NCBI RefSeq assembly: GCF_000626635.1
Contig: NZ_CP007451.1
Span: 4,942,501-5,006,500, forward strand
Source of the DNA: Draconibacterium orientale
GTDB lineage: Bacteria; Bacteroidota; Bacteroidia; Bacteroidales; Prolixibacteraceae
Length of the DNA stretch: 64,000 nucleotides
Direction of reading: 5' to 3'
In this document: piece by piece, positions 19,220 to 28,596 of the stretch
Layout: each line of letters begins with the position of its first letter
Position numbering within the stretch: position 1 is the first letter of the stretch
The notes under the pieces: generated by a model
Seen by the model: the letters and a program-made list of their open reading frames with translations, nothing else
Databases searched by the model: none
Told to the model about the DNA's origin: nothing
Program-made: the position numbers and the translations under genes

Positions 19220-20203
19220 GCACAAAAAGGCAAAAGGCAAAAGGCAAAAGTATAAAGACAAAAAAAAAGATCAGATGCTTTTTTACAACTCCGGCCCTAA
19301 ACTGTTTGCTGTTCCCTTCTTCTGCAATCAAAAATCATTAAACACGAAGAGGCAAAGACACAAAGTTCTGAAGTACAGCATCTACGCGCTAAGCGCATAG
19401 AATTGGCGCTGTTCATTTTTTCTATTACTGAATTTTTCAACTGTAAACTGTAAACTGTTTGCTTTTCCCTACTTCTCCGATCAAAAATTGCTAATCAGCG
19501 TTTGTCAATCTTTATTCTTTTATCAGCTGTCCGGACCTCTTGCTCCAAACTGCTTTTTGATCGTTGATCATTGCCCCATCGTGGAGCGCGGTAGAATTCT
19601 GGCTTTTATCCCCGGAGCTAAAGCACCGGACTAATAATACCAAATTGACCACAAAATACCGCATATAAATTTGTTCTTTTCCGTTTCTACTGCGTTGAAA
19701 AATTATAACGTAGCTCGGCTATGCTAAAATTTATCGCCTTGTACAAACGGAAAATAACCGGCATATCCAATACGGCATTTTATCATCAAATTGGTATTAT
19801 ATTTCGTCCTTCCTGGTTCTGCAATTTTAAATTGCTAATTACCCTTCGTCAATCTCCTCCAATCTCAGTGCTCAGCGCTCAATCTCCTTTCCCGTTTTCC
19901 CATTCACCAATTTACTGGTTCAATCTCCATCAATCTCCATCAATCTTTATTTCAATCTCTATTCAACTCAGCTCCCATTAATCCTTCATCCTTAATCACA
20001 AATCCTTTCATCCTCTTTCAAGCTACATCAATCTGCTTCAATCTCCATCAATCTCATAGTCTCAGCTCCCATTAATCCTTCATCCCTAATCACTAATCCT
20101 TTTCATCCTTTCAACCTCCACCATTCTCACCGTCTCAATGCCCCTCCTTTTGCCTTCACACTTTTTCCTTTTGCCTTGCAAAACCTTTTCCTATTTTTGC
20201 CTC
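19220..20203. repeat. repeat-rich intergenic region before PAP2 gene
   Basis: No gene. GGCAAAA tandem words at 19224-19255. A MITE-like element at 19635-19799. CAATCTCCAT-type word arrays at 19850-20060. A longer direct repeat starting CTCCCATTAATCCTTCATCC occurs at about 19970 and again at about 20065. The array is the reverse complement in kind of the words at 17.58-17.65 kb. Confidence 0.7.
19635..19799. mobile_element. MITE-like element, 165 bp
   Basis: Terminal inverted repeats TAATACCAAATTGA (19635-19648) and TCAAATTGGTATTA (19786-19799), 13 of 14 matching, enclose non-coding DNA with internal dyads. Related ends occur at 28117-28234 and 38624-38797. Confidence 0.6.
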
Positions 20204-21013
20204 GTGAAAAATCATTCAGCATTCATAACAAATTTACTGCTCGCAGGCCTGCTACTATTCTCCATACAAGGGATAGCGTCTGACGGGAAAACCCCGAAAC
20301 CGATCTCACGGCTAACTTTCCCGACAACTTCTGACTTTGCATTTCACAACGATTCCATCCATCATATCAATTTTCGGTATGCTGACAAAAAACGGGGATT
20401 CAAACCTTTTATCGCACCATCGCTCCTGGTTGCCGGTGGAACGATATTGCATTTTTCGGACTGGAAATACGATATTAATGAGTGGAGCAGAGAACATTTC
20501 AACTATACCGGCCACCTCGACGATTACCTGCGTTTTGCACCAATTGCCGCCGTTTATTCCTTAAACGCTTTGGGCATACAGGGGAAAAACAATATCGGTA
20601 ACCAAACCGCAATTCTGGGCAAAAGTATGGTATTGACTACCCTTATCACCAAAAGCCTAAAAAGTATTTTGGATGTAGAACGCCCCACAGGCCAAACACA
20701 ATCGATGCCCTCGGGACATACAGCCATTGTATTTGCAGCAGCCCAATGGATGCACCGCGAATACGGCGAAACAAACCCCTGGTACAGCATAGGTGCTTAT
20801 ACCTGTGCCGCCACCGTGGGAATCATGCGTATTTCAAAAGGCAAACACTGGGCTTCCGACGTACTGGTTGGCGCAGGAGTAGGAATGATCTCCACCGAAC
20901 TCATCTACTTCACTCATCAATTCAAATGGGATCGCGAACACCTGAATAACCTTGATATTTTTCCGTTTAAAACCGGCCACCAAAAAGGGCTTGCACTGGT
21001 CTATACCTTTTAA
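20204..21013 (+). CDS. PAP2-family membrane phosphatase
   Basis: Type 2 phosphatidic-acid phosphatase, possibly acting on undecaprenyl pyrophosphate or lipid phosphates on the periplasmic side. The three-part signature is complete: KSILDVERP, then PSGHT, then SKGKHWASD. I chose the GTG at 20204 (VKNHSAFITN), which gives a 269-residue protein with a good signal peptide ending near QGIASDG. A TATTTTTG box sits at 20192-20199, so the mRNA would be almost leaderless. A longer frame begins at 20138 but its first residues come from repeat DNA. The exact substrate is unknown. Confidence 0.85.
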   Translation: MKNHSAFITNLLLAGLLLFSIQGIASDGKTPKPISRLTFPTTSDFAFHNDSIHHINFRYADKKRGFKPFIAPSLLVAGGTILHFSDWKYDINEWSREHFNYTGHLDDYLRFAPIAAVYSLNALGIQGKNNIGNQTAILGKSMVLTTLITKSLKSILDVERPTGQTQSMPSGHTAIVFAAAQWMHREYGETNPWYSIGAYTCAATVGIMRISKGKHWASDVLVGAGVGMISTELIYFTHQFKWDREHLNNLDIFPFKTGHQKGLALVYTF

Positions 21014-21433
21014 CCAGCCACAAGTCTCAAGCTACAAGTCTCAAGCTACAAGTATTTATTGCTCAACCACTCCCCGTCTTTTACCTTTTTACTTTTGCCT
21101 TGGTACTGGATGCTGGATTCTGGATGCTGGATACTGGATACCGGATTCTCGATGCTGGATTCTCGATACTCCAATGCCTGTGCCTGAATTTTGCTGTGCC
21201 TGATTTTCAATTCGCTACGCTCAACTTTTTACTTTTACATTTTCACTTTGTCTTACTTTTACCTTTTCACTTTTTACTTTTGCCTTTTTACTTCTGCCTT
21301 ACTTTTGCCTTTTCACTTTGTCATACTTTCGTCTTTTTACTTTTACCTTTTTACTTTTACCAACGATCTTCTTCTTTTTTACGCAGTAATTTATATTTTT
21401 GTCTCCCACGAATTTGCATTACACAACAAACTA
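21014..21433. repeat. word-repeat region upstream of upxY gene
   Basis: No gene. CTGGATGCTGGATACTGGAT-type tandem words at 21103-21175 match those at 10.10-10.14 kb. From 21220 to 21360 there are repeated CTTTTTACTTTTGCCTT words, including perfect TACTTTTG boxes at 21090, 21275 and 21300. Confidence 0.7.
21394..21401 (+). promoter_or_regulatory. -7 box for antiterminator gene (TATTTTTG)
   Basis: Perfect TAnnTTTG 32 bp before the ATG at 21434; likely head of the exopolysaccharide locus. Confidence 0.5.
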
Positions 21434-21961
21434 ATGGCATCTTTACAAACTCAAAAACAATGGCATGTAATTTACACCCGGTCCAGGGCGGAAAAGAAGG
21501 TCGTACAAGAACTTAATTTAAACGACATTGAATGCTTCCTTCCGCTGCAAAAAAGACTCCGCCAGTGGAAAGACCGCAAAAAATGGGTAGAAACCCCGCT
21601 GATCCCGGGCTATTGTTTTGTAAATATCACCCGCAAAGAATACGACAAAGTTCTGCAACTTAACAACGTGGTAAGCTATGTCACTTTCGAACGAAAAGCC
21701 GCTATTGTTAGTCAGGCCGAGATAGAGGCCCTGGAAACCATTCTCCGCCAGTTTGATTTTGAGGTGAACGTTACCATGGAGAATTTCGAACCCGGCAAAC
21801 TGGTTGAAGTAATAGAAGGGCCAATGGTAGGACTAAAAGGTGAGCTGATTGAGTGCAGGGGAAAAAATAAATTTGCGTTGCGCATTGAACAGATCAACAC
21901 TTCCTTTTTGGTTGAAATTCCGGCCTCCTGCCTGAGTGCGGTACCGGAAAATGTGATCTGA
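21434..21961 (+). CDS. UpxY-type NusG-family transcription antiterminator
   Basis: NusG paralogue expected to travel with RNA polymerase and prevent early termination in long polysaccharide operons. 175 residues from the ATG at 21434 (MASLQTQKQWHVIYTRSRAEKK). The NGN domain carries WHVIYTRSRAEKKV and LIPGYCFVNI; the KOW domain carries EGPMVGLKGELIE. An upstream in-frame extension consists of translated repeat words and is rejected. Placement at the head of the export genes matches Bacteroides capsule loci, where UpxY acts on its own locus; action here is inferred. Confidence 0.9.
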   Translation: MASLQTQKQWHVIYTRSRAEKKVVQELNLNDIECFLPLQKRLRQWKDRKKWVETPLIPGYCFVNITRKEYDKVLQLNNVVSYVTFERKAAIVSQAEIEALETILRQFDFEVNVTMENFEPGKLVEVIEGPMVGLKGELIECRGKNKFALRIEQINTSFLVEIPASCLSAVPENVI

Positions 21962-22132
21962 CAACTATCAAATACCTCATTCACGCTGGCGGTTTCCAGC
22001 AAGAAAAAACAAGCGCAAAACCAAATAATTCACCAAATAAAAACCAAATACTCTTTAGTTAAACATAAATTAACAAATAGCTTTTTTATTGGGTATTTTC
22101 CTGACACAATAAAAAATACATAATTAAATAAA

Positions 22133-22202
22133 TACTTTTGCTATTCTTTTGTCTCAACATCCTACTCGCACAATAATATGTAACCGAGGAGGCGAAGCAG
22201 TA
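22133..22202 (+). promoter_or_regulatory. conserved promoter-leader module, copy 1
   Basis: TACTTTTG at 22133-22140, then CTACTC and ACAA at fixed offsets, and a 23-nt block (GTAACCGAGGAGG then CGAAGCAGTA) at 22180-22202. The same arrangement, with the same 40-nt offset, occurs at 28461-28530. It precedes the HAD/wza/wzc genes. Confidence 0.7.
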
Positions 22203-22373
22203 TCTTTACACCTAAAAAAAACATGAATTCCGGAACAAACGATCCCTCATTTTAGTTCAAGTGATCTTTTGCTTCCGAATAGCTGATCGATAACAAAGCC
22301 CGAATAAATCTTTTGCTCAGATCATCCTAAAGCAACTAAACCAATCCAAAAACGCACAAAAAACCAATAATTT

Positions 22374-22772
22374 ATGCGAACACCACTAACGATAGCTGTT
22401 GATTTCGATGGCACCATTGTAGAACACAGATATCCCAAAATCGGAAATGAACTTCCTTTCGCCATCGAAACGCTGCGCGCCCTACAAAAAAAAGGCCACA
22501 AACTAATTTTATGGACCTACCGTTCAGAAATAGAACTGGACGAAGCAGTTGAATTCTGCCGCGAAAAAGGCCTGGAATTTTACGCCGTAAATAAAAATTA
22601 TCCGGAAGAAAAGATGAACGATAAGATCAGTCGGAAAATACTTGCCGACCTCTATATCGACGACCGAAATTATGGCGGTATGCCCGAATGGACAGATATC
22701 TTTTATAGCCTGCATCCCGAAGAAAGAGTAGCCATTGAACAAACAAAGTCGAAAAGCTGGTGGAAAAGATAG
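22374..22772 (+). CDS. HAD-superfamily hydrolase (BT0820-like)
   Basis: Small cytosolic HAD phosphatase, 132 residues. The DxD nucleophile motif VDFDGT (D10, D12) is at the start. WTYRS is motif II and LYIDDRNYGG contains the acidic motif IV. Short HAD proteins of this type occur in Bacteroidota capsule loci, perhaps dephosphorylating a sugar phosphate; the substrate is not known. It lies 172 bp after the conserved leader block and 164 bp before the Wza-type gene. Confidence 0.85.
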   Translation: MRTPLTIAVDFDGTIVEHRYPKIGNELPFAIETLRALQKKGHKLILWTYRSEIELDEAVEFCREKGLEFYAVNKNYPEEKMNDKISRKILADLYIDDRNYGGMPEWTDIFYSLHPEERVAIEQTKSKSWWKR

Positions 22773-22936
22773 AAATCCTGCAAAGAGAAAGCAGGTAAGG
22801 TCGTTTCCTTTCACCTTTTATGACGCATCGTAAAAGCATGCACGCAAACAAATTGTTGTTAATCGCCCGGAACAGAAATGCCTGAGCATCCTCTTTCGGC
22901 AAAAAAATTTAACAAAGTAAACATTATACACTTACA

Positions 22937-23737
22937 ATGAATTCAAAACAAATCCATCGTCTGATGTCATTACTAATGGTAGCTGCTTCGCTTTCGCTTT
23001 TCTCCTGCCACAGCAGCAAAGAACTGATTTACATGAAAGATGTGCAGAACAACCAGGTAATCAAAGCATTGACCGATACCATTACTGAATACATCATAAA
23101 ACCCGGCGATATACTTTACGTAAGCATCAAATCGATGAATGCCGAAGTAAATGCACTGTTTAATCCGGAATCGAATATGGAAGCCCAAAATTACAGTTCG
23201 CACCAGAAGTACACTACTCCCCAGGGAGCTTACCTCTATGGTTTTGAGGTAGATGAAAGAGGAAACCTTCAACTTCCCATAATGGGCGACATCCCCGTAG
23301 CCGGGCATCCCAATTCACACATCGAAAAGATTGTACAAAAACATGCCAACAAATACCTTAAGGAAGCCATTGTTAAGGTTAAGCTACTGAATTACAAGGT
23401 CACCATTATGGGCGAGGTTAAGCGCCCCGGTGTATATTACAATTACAATAACAACTTCACTGTGCTTGAAGCACTTGGCATGGCCAACGGAAATACCGAC
23501 TACGCAAATCTGACCAATATAATGGTTATCCGTCCACAGCCCGATGGACAAAAAGCGATGATTCTTGATCTGGCCGCCTCGGATGCCTGGCTGCAAAAAG
23601 GCTTTTACCTCCACCCCAACGATTACATTTTTGTAGAACCCAATACACATAAGAACTTCCAGCTCAACGCCCAGGTTTTTTCCATGATCATCTCGTCGGC
23701 CAGCTTATTGTTAGCAGTATTCGGGCTCCTGAAGTAG
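22937..23737 (+). CDS. Wza/BexD-like polysaccharide export lipoprotein
   Basis: Outer-membrane polysaccharide export protein, 266 residues. The signal peptide ends in a lipobox (SLSLFSC, Cys24), so it is a lipoprotein. A Poly_export domain starts around IIKPGDILYVSI. An SLBB domain follows (VTIMGEVKRPGVYY). A C-terminal hydrophobic segment (SASLLLAVFGLL) probably forms the membrane helix. It sits directly upstream of the Wzc-type kinase, its usual partner. Confidence 0.93.
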   Translation: MNSKQIHRLMSLLMVAASLSLFSCHSSKELIYMKDVQNNQVIKALTDTITEYIIKPGDILYVSIKSMNAEVNALFNPESNMEAQNYSSHQKYTTPQGAYLYGFEVDERGNLQLPIMGDIPVAGHPNSHIEKIVQKHANKYLKEAIVKVKLLNYKVTIMGEVKRPGVYYNYNNNFTVLEALGMANGNTDYANLTNIMVIRPQPDGQKAMILDLAASDAWLQKGFYLHPNDYIFVEPNTHKNFQLNAQVFSMIISSASLLLAVFGLLK

Positions 23738-23860
23738 AGAAAACCAGGCAAAACAACGTGTAACCAATACGCTACGAAAAATTCACAACAAAAAGTAGCT
23801 TCCCGGCCAAAAACAATACAACAGAAACACGCACATAAAAACAAAGAGATTTTTCACAAA

Positions 23861-26080
23861 ATGACAGCGAACAATAACAACAACCAGCCATACAACACCA
23901 TTGAGCAAGATGATGAAATAGACCTCAAACGACTGCTTTTTCTTCTGTTGCGCAAATGGTATTGGTTGGTTATGGGGCTTTTTCTGGGGATAACCGGAGC
24001 CTATTTATTTGTTAAATACACCCCCGACAAATACCAGGTAAACACCAGTTTACTGGTTACGGATGAAAGCAAAGGCTTCGACCTGGAAAATTTATTTATG
24101 GACGGGATGATGGGTAGCAGCGGTATAGCCAGCCTGCAAAACGAATTAGAATTCCTGCGTTCCTATACCCTGAACCACCAGGCAGTTGACAATCTCAACT
24201 GGCAAACCTTTTGGCAAAAAAAGAACCTGATTATTTGGAACGGTATTTACCTCAACGAGCCTTTTATCCTCAATAAATCAGGCGAAGGCTTAAACCCGGC
24301 AGGAATACCAATATATATCACCCCTCTTTCAGAAACAGAATACGATATCAGTGTGGATGGAGAAATAAAGCTAGAAGGACAGAACGTAAAAATAGAATTC
24401 AGCGAAATCGCAAAATACGGCGAGCCTTTTCGCAACGAATACTTTAATTTTACACTTACTCCAAAAGAAAATTCCAGCGACCTGCCTGGCGAGTGGTACC
24501 GTTTTTCGTTTATAAATAAAAGCAAACTCACTACAGATTACCTCAAAAGAGTTACTACCGACTATGGCAAGGAAAGTGAAGTGATCAAACTATCGGTTGA
24601 AAGCACAGAACCTCTGCGTGACATTCACTACCTGAACGAATTGGTACGCGTGTACCTGAAGCTCAAACTCAACCTGCAAACACAAACCCAGAAACGCTCG
24701 CTCGAGTTTATCGATTCGCAGCTGTCGGGTATCTCCAGCGATCTGACTGCCGCAGAAAATACCTTTACCGAGTTCCGATCGAAAAACCAGATCATCGATC
24801 TCAGCAGCCAGGGAAGCCTTATTATGGAACAGCTAAAAGAGATTGAGCAGGAAAAGTCGCAGATGCAAATGCAGCTCGATTATTTTAAAAACCTTCAGCG
24901 CTACCTCGGTAACATCCAAAGTGCCGATCAACTGGTGGCACCTTCTGTGGTTGGCATTACTGATGCTACACTGAATGCACTCGTTCTTAAGCTCAGCGAA
25001 CTGTACAGCCGCCGCAAGGTATTGGCGTTTAGCGCTTACGAAAACAATCCGTCCCTCATTCTGCTTAACCAGGAGATTGAACAGGTAAACCAACAATTGC
25101 GCGAAATACTGGTTAACCTGATCGACAATACCCAGCTATCGGTAAACACACTCAACCTTCGCTACACCCGCATCAACAATCAGTTGAACAACATGCCCGA
25201 GCAGGAACAACAGCTGATTAATATACAGCGCCAATACGAGCTCACCAACGAAATATACACCTACCTGCTGCAACGCCGTGCCGAACTGGAAATTTCACTC
25301 GCTGCTGCCATTGTTGATATACAAGTAATCGATCCGGCACAATTTGAACGCCTCATTCCACTTAACAAAAGCCCAATGCTCATCTTGCTTATAGGTGCTT
25401 TTCTGGGGCTGTTACTTCCGGGAGTACTCATCCTGCTTGTCGATTTGTTAGACAATAGTATTCACCTGCAGGAAGATATCGAGAAGCTTACTCCATTACC
25501 CATATTGGGAAATGTCTTACACAGTACCGATAAATCGGAACTGGTAGTTATACATCACCCCCGGGCCCCTATAACCGAGTCGTACCGTACCATCCGCACC
25601 AATCTTCAATTTAAATTACAGGATAAACAAAAAGTTATCGGACTACATTCGGTTCAGCCTGGCGAAGGAAAATCCTTTAATGCCACCAACCTGGCCTGCA
25701 TTATGGCTATGAACGATAAAAAAACCGTAATTATCGGTGTAGATATGCGTAAACCCCGATTAAATAACATCTTTAACCTTGCAAATACAAAGGGATTAAG
25801 TAATTATCTGGCCGGCCAGTCCAGCAGCAAAGCAATCCTTCAACAAACCGAAATCGAAAACCTGTCGGTCATCGCTTCCGGCCCCATTCCTCCAAATCCT
25901 GCCGAGTTAATCGAACGTCCGGCTTTTTCACAACTGCTGGAAGAATTAAAGGCACAATTCGACTATATCATTATTGACAATGCTCCTGTGTCGCGCGTAA
26001 CCGACGGACTAATCACCAGCCGGCACAGCGACCTGAATCTCTTCATATTACGTTATGGAGTAAGTAAAAAAGCCAGTTAA
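23861..26080 (+). CDS. Wzc-type polysaccharide copolymerase / tyrosine autokinase
   Basis: Inner-membrane chain-length regulator and bacterial tyrosine kinase that contacts the Wza channel. An N-terminal Wzz domain with its first membrane helix (~30-50) is followed by a long coiled-coil periplasmic part and a second helix (~505-530). The kinase has Walker A QPGEGKS (~600), Walker A' VIIGVDMRKPR and a YIIIDNAP Walker B. It stops at 26080 after LRYGVSKKAS. The natural end, including the Tyr-rich tail, is found just downstream in other frames (26074-26218), so the open frame is truncated by about 45 residues. Confidence 0.9.
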   Translation: MTANNNNNQPYNTIEQDDEIDLKRLLFLLLRKWYWLVMGLFLGITGAYLFVKYTPDKYQVNTSLLVTDESKGFDLENLFMDGMMGSSGIASLQNELEFLRSYTLNHQAVDNLNWQTFWQKKNLIIWNGIYLNEPFILNKSGEGLNPAGIPIYITPLSETEYDISVDGEIKLEGQNVKIEFSEIAKYGEPFRNEYFNFTLTPKENSSDLPGEWYRFSFINKSKLTTDYLKRVTTDYGKESEVIKLSVESTEPLRDIHYLNELVRVYLKLKLNLQTQTQKRSLEFIDSQLSGISSDLTAAENTFTEFRSKNQIIDLSSQGSLIMEQLKEIEQEKSQMQMQLDYFKNLQRYLGNIQSADQLVAPSVVGITDATLNALVLKLSELYSRRKVLAFSAYENNPSLILLNQEIEQVNQQLREILVNLIDNTQLSVNTLNLRYTRINNQLNNMPEQEQQLINIQRQYELTNEIYTYLLQRRAELEISLAAAIVDIQVIDPAQFERLIPLNKSPMLILLIGAFLGLLLPGVLILLVDLLDNSIHLQEDIEKLTPLPILGNVLHSTDKSELVVIHHPRAPITESYRTIRTNLQFKLQDKQKVIGLHSVQPGEGKSFNATNLACIMAMNDKKTVIIGVDMRKPRLNNIFNLANTKGLSNYLAGQSSSKAILQQTEIENLSVIASGPIPPNPAELIERPAFSQLLEELKAQFDYIIIDNAPVSRVTDGLITSRHSDLNLFILRYGVSKKAS

Positions 26081-26218
26081 AATTTATTAACGACATCGCC
26101 CGTCAAGGCACAATGGCACAACCCTGCCTTAATCATAAACGACATCAAATTACATCGTTTTGGTTACGGATATGGCCATTCCTACCAATATGCCTATGGA
26201 AAAGGATACGCGGTTTAA
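26074..26218 (+). pseudogene. detached C-terminal tyrosine tail of the Wzc kinase
   Basis: After the premature stop, frame +2 reads QLKFINDIARQGTMAQPC (26074-26130). The original frame then resumes at 26132 with IINDIKLHRFGYGYGHSY and a further Tyr-rich stretch to a stop at 26218. One missing A in the A6 run at 26066-26071 and one extra base near 26131 restore a normal BY-kinase end, including the autophosphorylation tyrosines. Confidence 0.8.
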
Positions 26219-26238
26219 CAACTTACTGCGCCCCGAAG

Positions 26239-27410
26239 CTCATCCTCCTTTTTTAAAAGGAGGTGTCCCGATCGAAGCATCGGGACGGAGGATTAAGCAG
26301 TATGGAACAAAAAGATTCCTCAGTCGTACCTCCTTCGGAATGACAGGGTTATCGAAATTAACCGGCGGCGTAGAAACAAGTTAATAATTTCAATGTCCAT
26401 CAAACGCCGCCCATGAACATAAACAAGTTGCAAGTGATAGGAATAGAGCAAATACTTATAACAACAACTAAAAATGCTCATAACCTCATCCTCCTTTTGC
26501 TAAAGGAGGTGTCCCGATCGAAGCATCGGGACGGAGGATTAAGCAGTATGGAACAAAAAGATTCCTCAGTCGTACCTCCTTCGGAATGACAGGGTTATCG
26601 AAATTAACCGGCGGCGTAGAAACAAGTTAATAATTTCAATGTCCATCAAACGCCGCCCATGAACATAAACAAGTTGCAAGTGATAGGAATAGAGCAAATA
26701 CTTATAACAACAACTAAAAATGCTCATAACCTCATCCTCCTTTTGCTAAAGGAGGTGTCCCGATCGAAGCATCGGGACGGAGGATTAAGCAGTATGGAAC
26801 AAAAAGATTCCTCAGTCGTACCTCCTTCGGAATGACAGGGTTATCGAAATTAACCGGCGGCGTAGAAACAAGTTAATAATTTCAATGTCCATCAAACGCC
26901 GCCCATGAACATAAACAAGTTGCAAGTGATAGGAATAGAGCAAATACTTATAACAACAACTAAAAATGCTCATAACCTCATCCTCCTTTTGCTAAAGGAG
27001 GTGTCCCGATCGAAGCATCGGGACGGAGGATTAAGCAGTATAGAACAAAAAGATTCCTCAGTCGTACCTCCTTCGGAATGACAGGCTTATAGGAATTACC
27101 CGGCGGCGTAGAAATACGTTATTAGTTTTAACATCCATAAAACGCCGCCCATGAACATAAACAAGTTGCAAGTGATAGGAATAGAGCAAATACAAACAAC
27201 AACTACTAAGCATGCTTAAAGCCTCATCCTCCTTTTGCTAAAGAGCCTGTCCCGATCGTAGCATCGGGACGGAGGATTAGGTAGTATCGAACAAAAAAGA
27301 TTCCTCAGTCGTACCTCCTTCGGAATGACAGGCTTATCGGAATTATCCGGCGGCGTAGAAACAAGTTAATAATGTCATTATCCATCAAACGCCGCCCATA
27401 AACATTAAAA
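26239..27410. repeat. five tandem copies of a 246-bp repeat
   Basis: Units begin at 26239, 26485, 26731, 26977 and 27223, exactly 246 bp apart. Units 1-4 are almost identical; unit 5 is diverged and incomplete. Each unit has hairpins CCTCCTTT/AAAGGAGG and GTCCCGAT/ATCGGGAC, a GGAGGATT block, a CCTCCTTCGGAATGACAGG block, and a GGCGGCGT/ACGCCGCC stem around a ~40-nt loop. No gene. A related copy lies at 32.02-32.2 kb. Confidence 0.95.
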
Positions 27411-27722
27411 ATACAGGCATTACGAGGAGTCCGCTATTCGGACGACGAAGTAATCTAATCAATTCGCGTAGTTGAAGATAAATAATCAGCGCAAATCAGA
27501 ACGATCTGTGTTATCAGCGTTCCAACAAAAGATTGCTTCGGACGACGAGTTAATCCGATAAATTTGTGAACGCGAAGGCGTTTAAGTTTTGCACCGCGGC
27601 TTTAGCCCCGTGGTAAAAAACAGATAAGTAACAGGCTTTAGCCATTAATCTTTGCATTTAAAGGCTGAAGCCATTCAAACTTCTAATCAGACCTTCACCG
27701 CACTAAAGTACGGTGCAAAACA
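27223..27722. repeat. ~490-bp duplicated block, copy A
   Basis: From the last 246-bp unit through CGAGGAGTCCGCTATTCGG, the GCGCAAATCAGAACGATCTG words and CACTAAAGTACGGTGCAAAA. This is about 95% identical to 32025-32516 in the same orientation. Confidence 0.9.
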
Positions 27723-27760
27723 AATTCTAACAAACAAGAAAAAATGATCAATATTCAATA

Positions 27761-28115
27761 ACAAATACCCAATGCAGAACAAGCTAAAACGCATCAATCT
27801 GCAGACGATTTGGACATTGATTATTCAGTATTGAATATTCCTATACTCTAACTAGTTACAATGAACATCAGCAGCAAATACTTTCCAATAAATCATTACA
27901 GGGGCAAAGCCCCGGAAAGTTACAGCATCGTCCGCAAGGGCGATGATTTGTACAATAACAAATACCCAATGCAGAACAAGCCAAAACGCATCAATCTGCA
28001 GACGATTTGAACATTGATTATTCAGTATTGGATATTTCCTACACTCTAAACAGTTACAAGATGTATCAGCAGCAAATTTCCAGTAAATCATTGTAGGGGC
28101 AAAGCCCCGGCAAGT
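27761..28115. repeat. tandem duplication, ~197-bp period
   Basis: ACAAATACCCAATGCAGAAC occurs at 27761 and again at 27958. The following ~155 bp also match (CATCAATCTGCAGACGATTT and GGGGCAAAGCCCCGG). No gene is in this part. Confidence 0.8.
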
Positions 28116-28116
28116 T

Positions 28117-28234
28117 ATACCAATTGTATTTCAAAGTGAGCCTTTGAAATTACAATGGTTAATGCCGATAGAAAATTAAAGAGGCTTTGGGAGTGAGCGA
28201 ACCAAAGCTTCAGTTTAATTTCAAATCGGTATTA
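28117..28234. mobile_element. MITE-like element, related to 38.6 kb copy
   Basis: Begins TATACCAATTGTA and ends AAATCGGTATTA, with the internal word ACAATGGTTAATGCCGATA shared with 38624-38797. The remaining stretch to 28596 has no gene apart from the promoter-leader module. Confidence 0.5.
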
Positions 28235-28460
28235 TGGCATCGTCCCTGCCTAAGGCAGGAAGACGTAAGGGCGATGATTCTTGCGAAAAATTGCAGCTCA
28301 GTAACAATACAGCTTTTGTGCGAAAACCAAACCACTAAACGCACACACTGTCAAATAATTAACCAAACAAAATCATAATGCTCATTTTCCGGCCATGAAT
28401 CAACAAATAACATTTTTGTATTTTTTTCAGGAAACGGCTTTATTAATTAAACAAATTGAG

Positions 28461-28530
28461 TAGTTTTGCTACTCAACTAATATTGATTTTCTACTCATAC
28501 AACACCTGTAACTGAGGAGGCGAAGCAGTA
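28461..28530 (+). promoter_or_regulatory. conserved promoter-leader module, copy 2
   Basis: TAGTTTTG at 28461-28468, CTACTC and ACAA at the same offsets as copy 1, and the block GTAACTGAGGAGG then CGAAGCAGTA at 28508-28530. It precedes the winged-helix regulator and SLBB genes. Confidence 0.7.
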
Positions 28531-28596
28531 CCCAAATCAGCGTATCCACCACTACTCCCAACTATTTCCAACTTCACATAACTCACTACTAGCCAA

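Noticed and set aside
22180-22202. GAGGAGG as Shine-Dalgarno of a short ORF
   Set aside because: No start codon follows at a suitable distance in both copies; Bacteroidota rarely use such sites.
26160-26384. 74-residue open frame after wzc
   Set aside because: Reads the Wzc tail in a wrong frame and then the first 246-bp unit.
26239-27410. CRISPR array
   Set aside because: Units are 246 bp with no unique spacers between them and no cas genes nearby; it is a plain tandem repeat.
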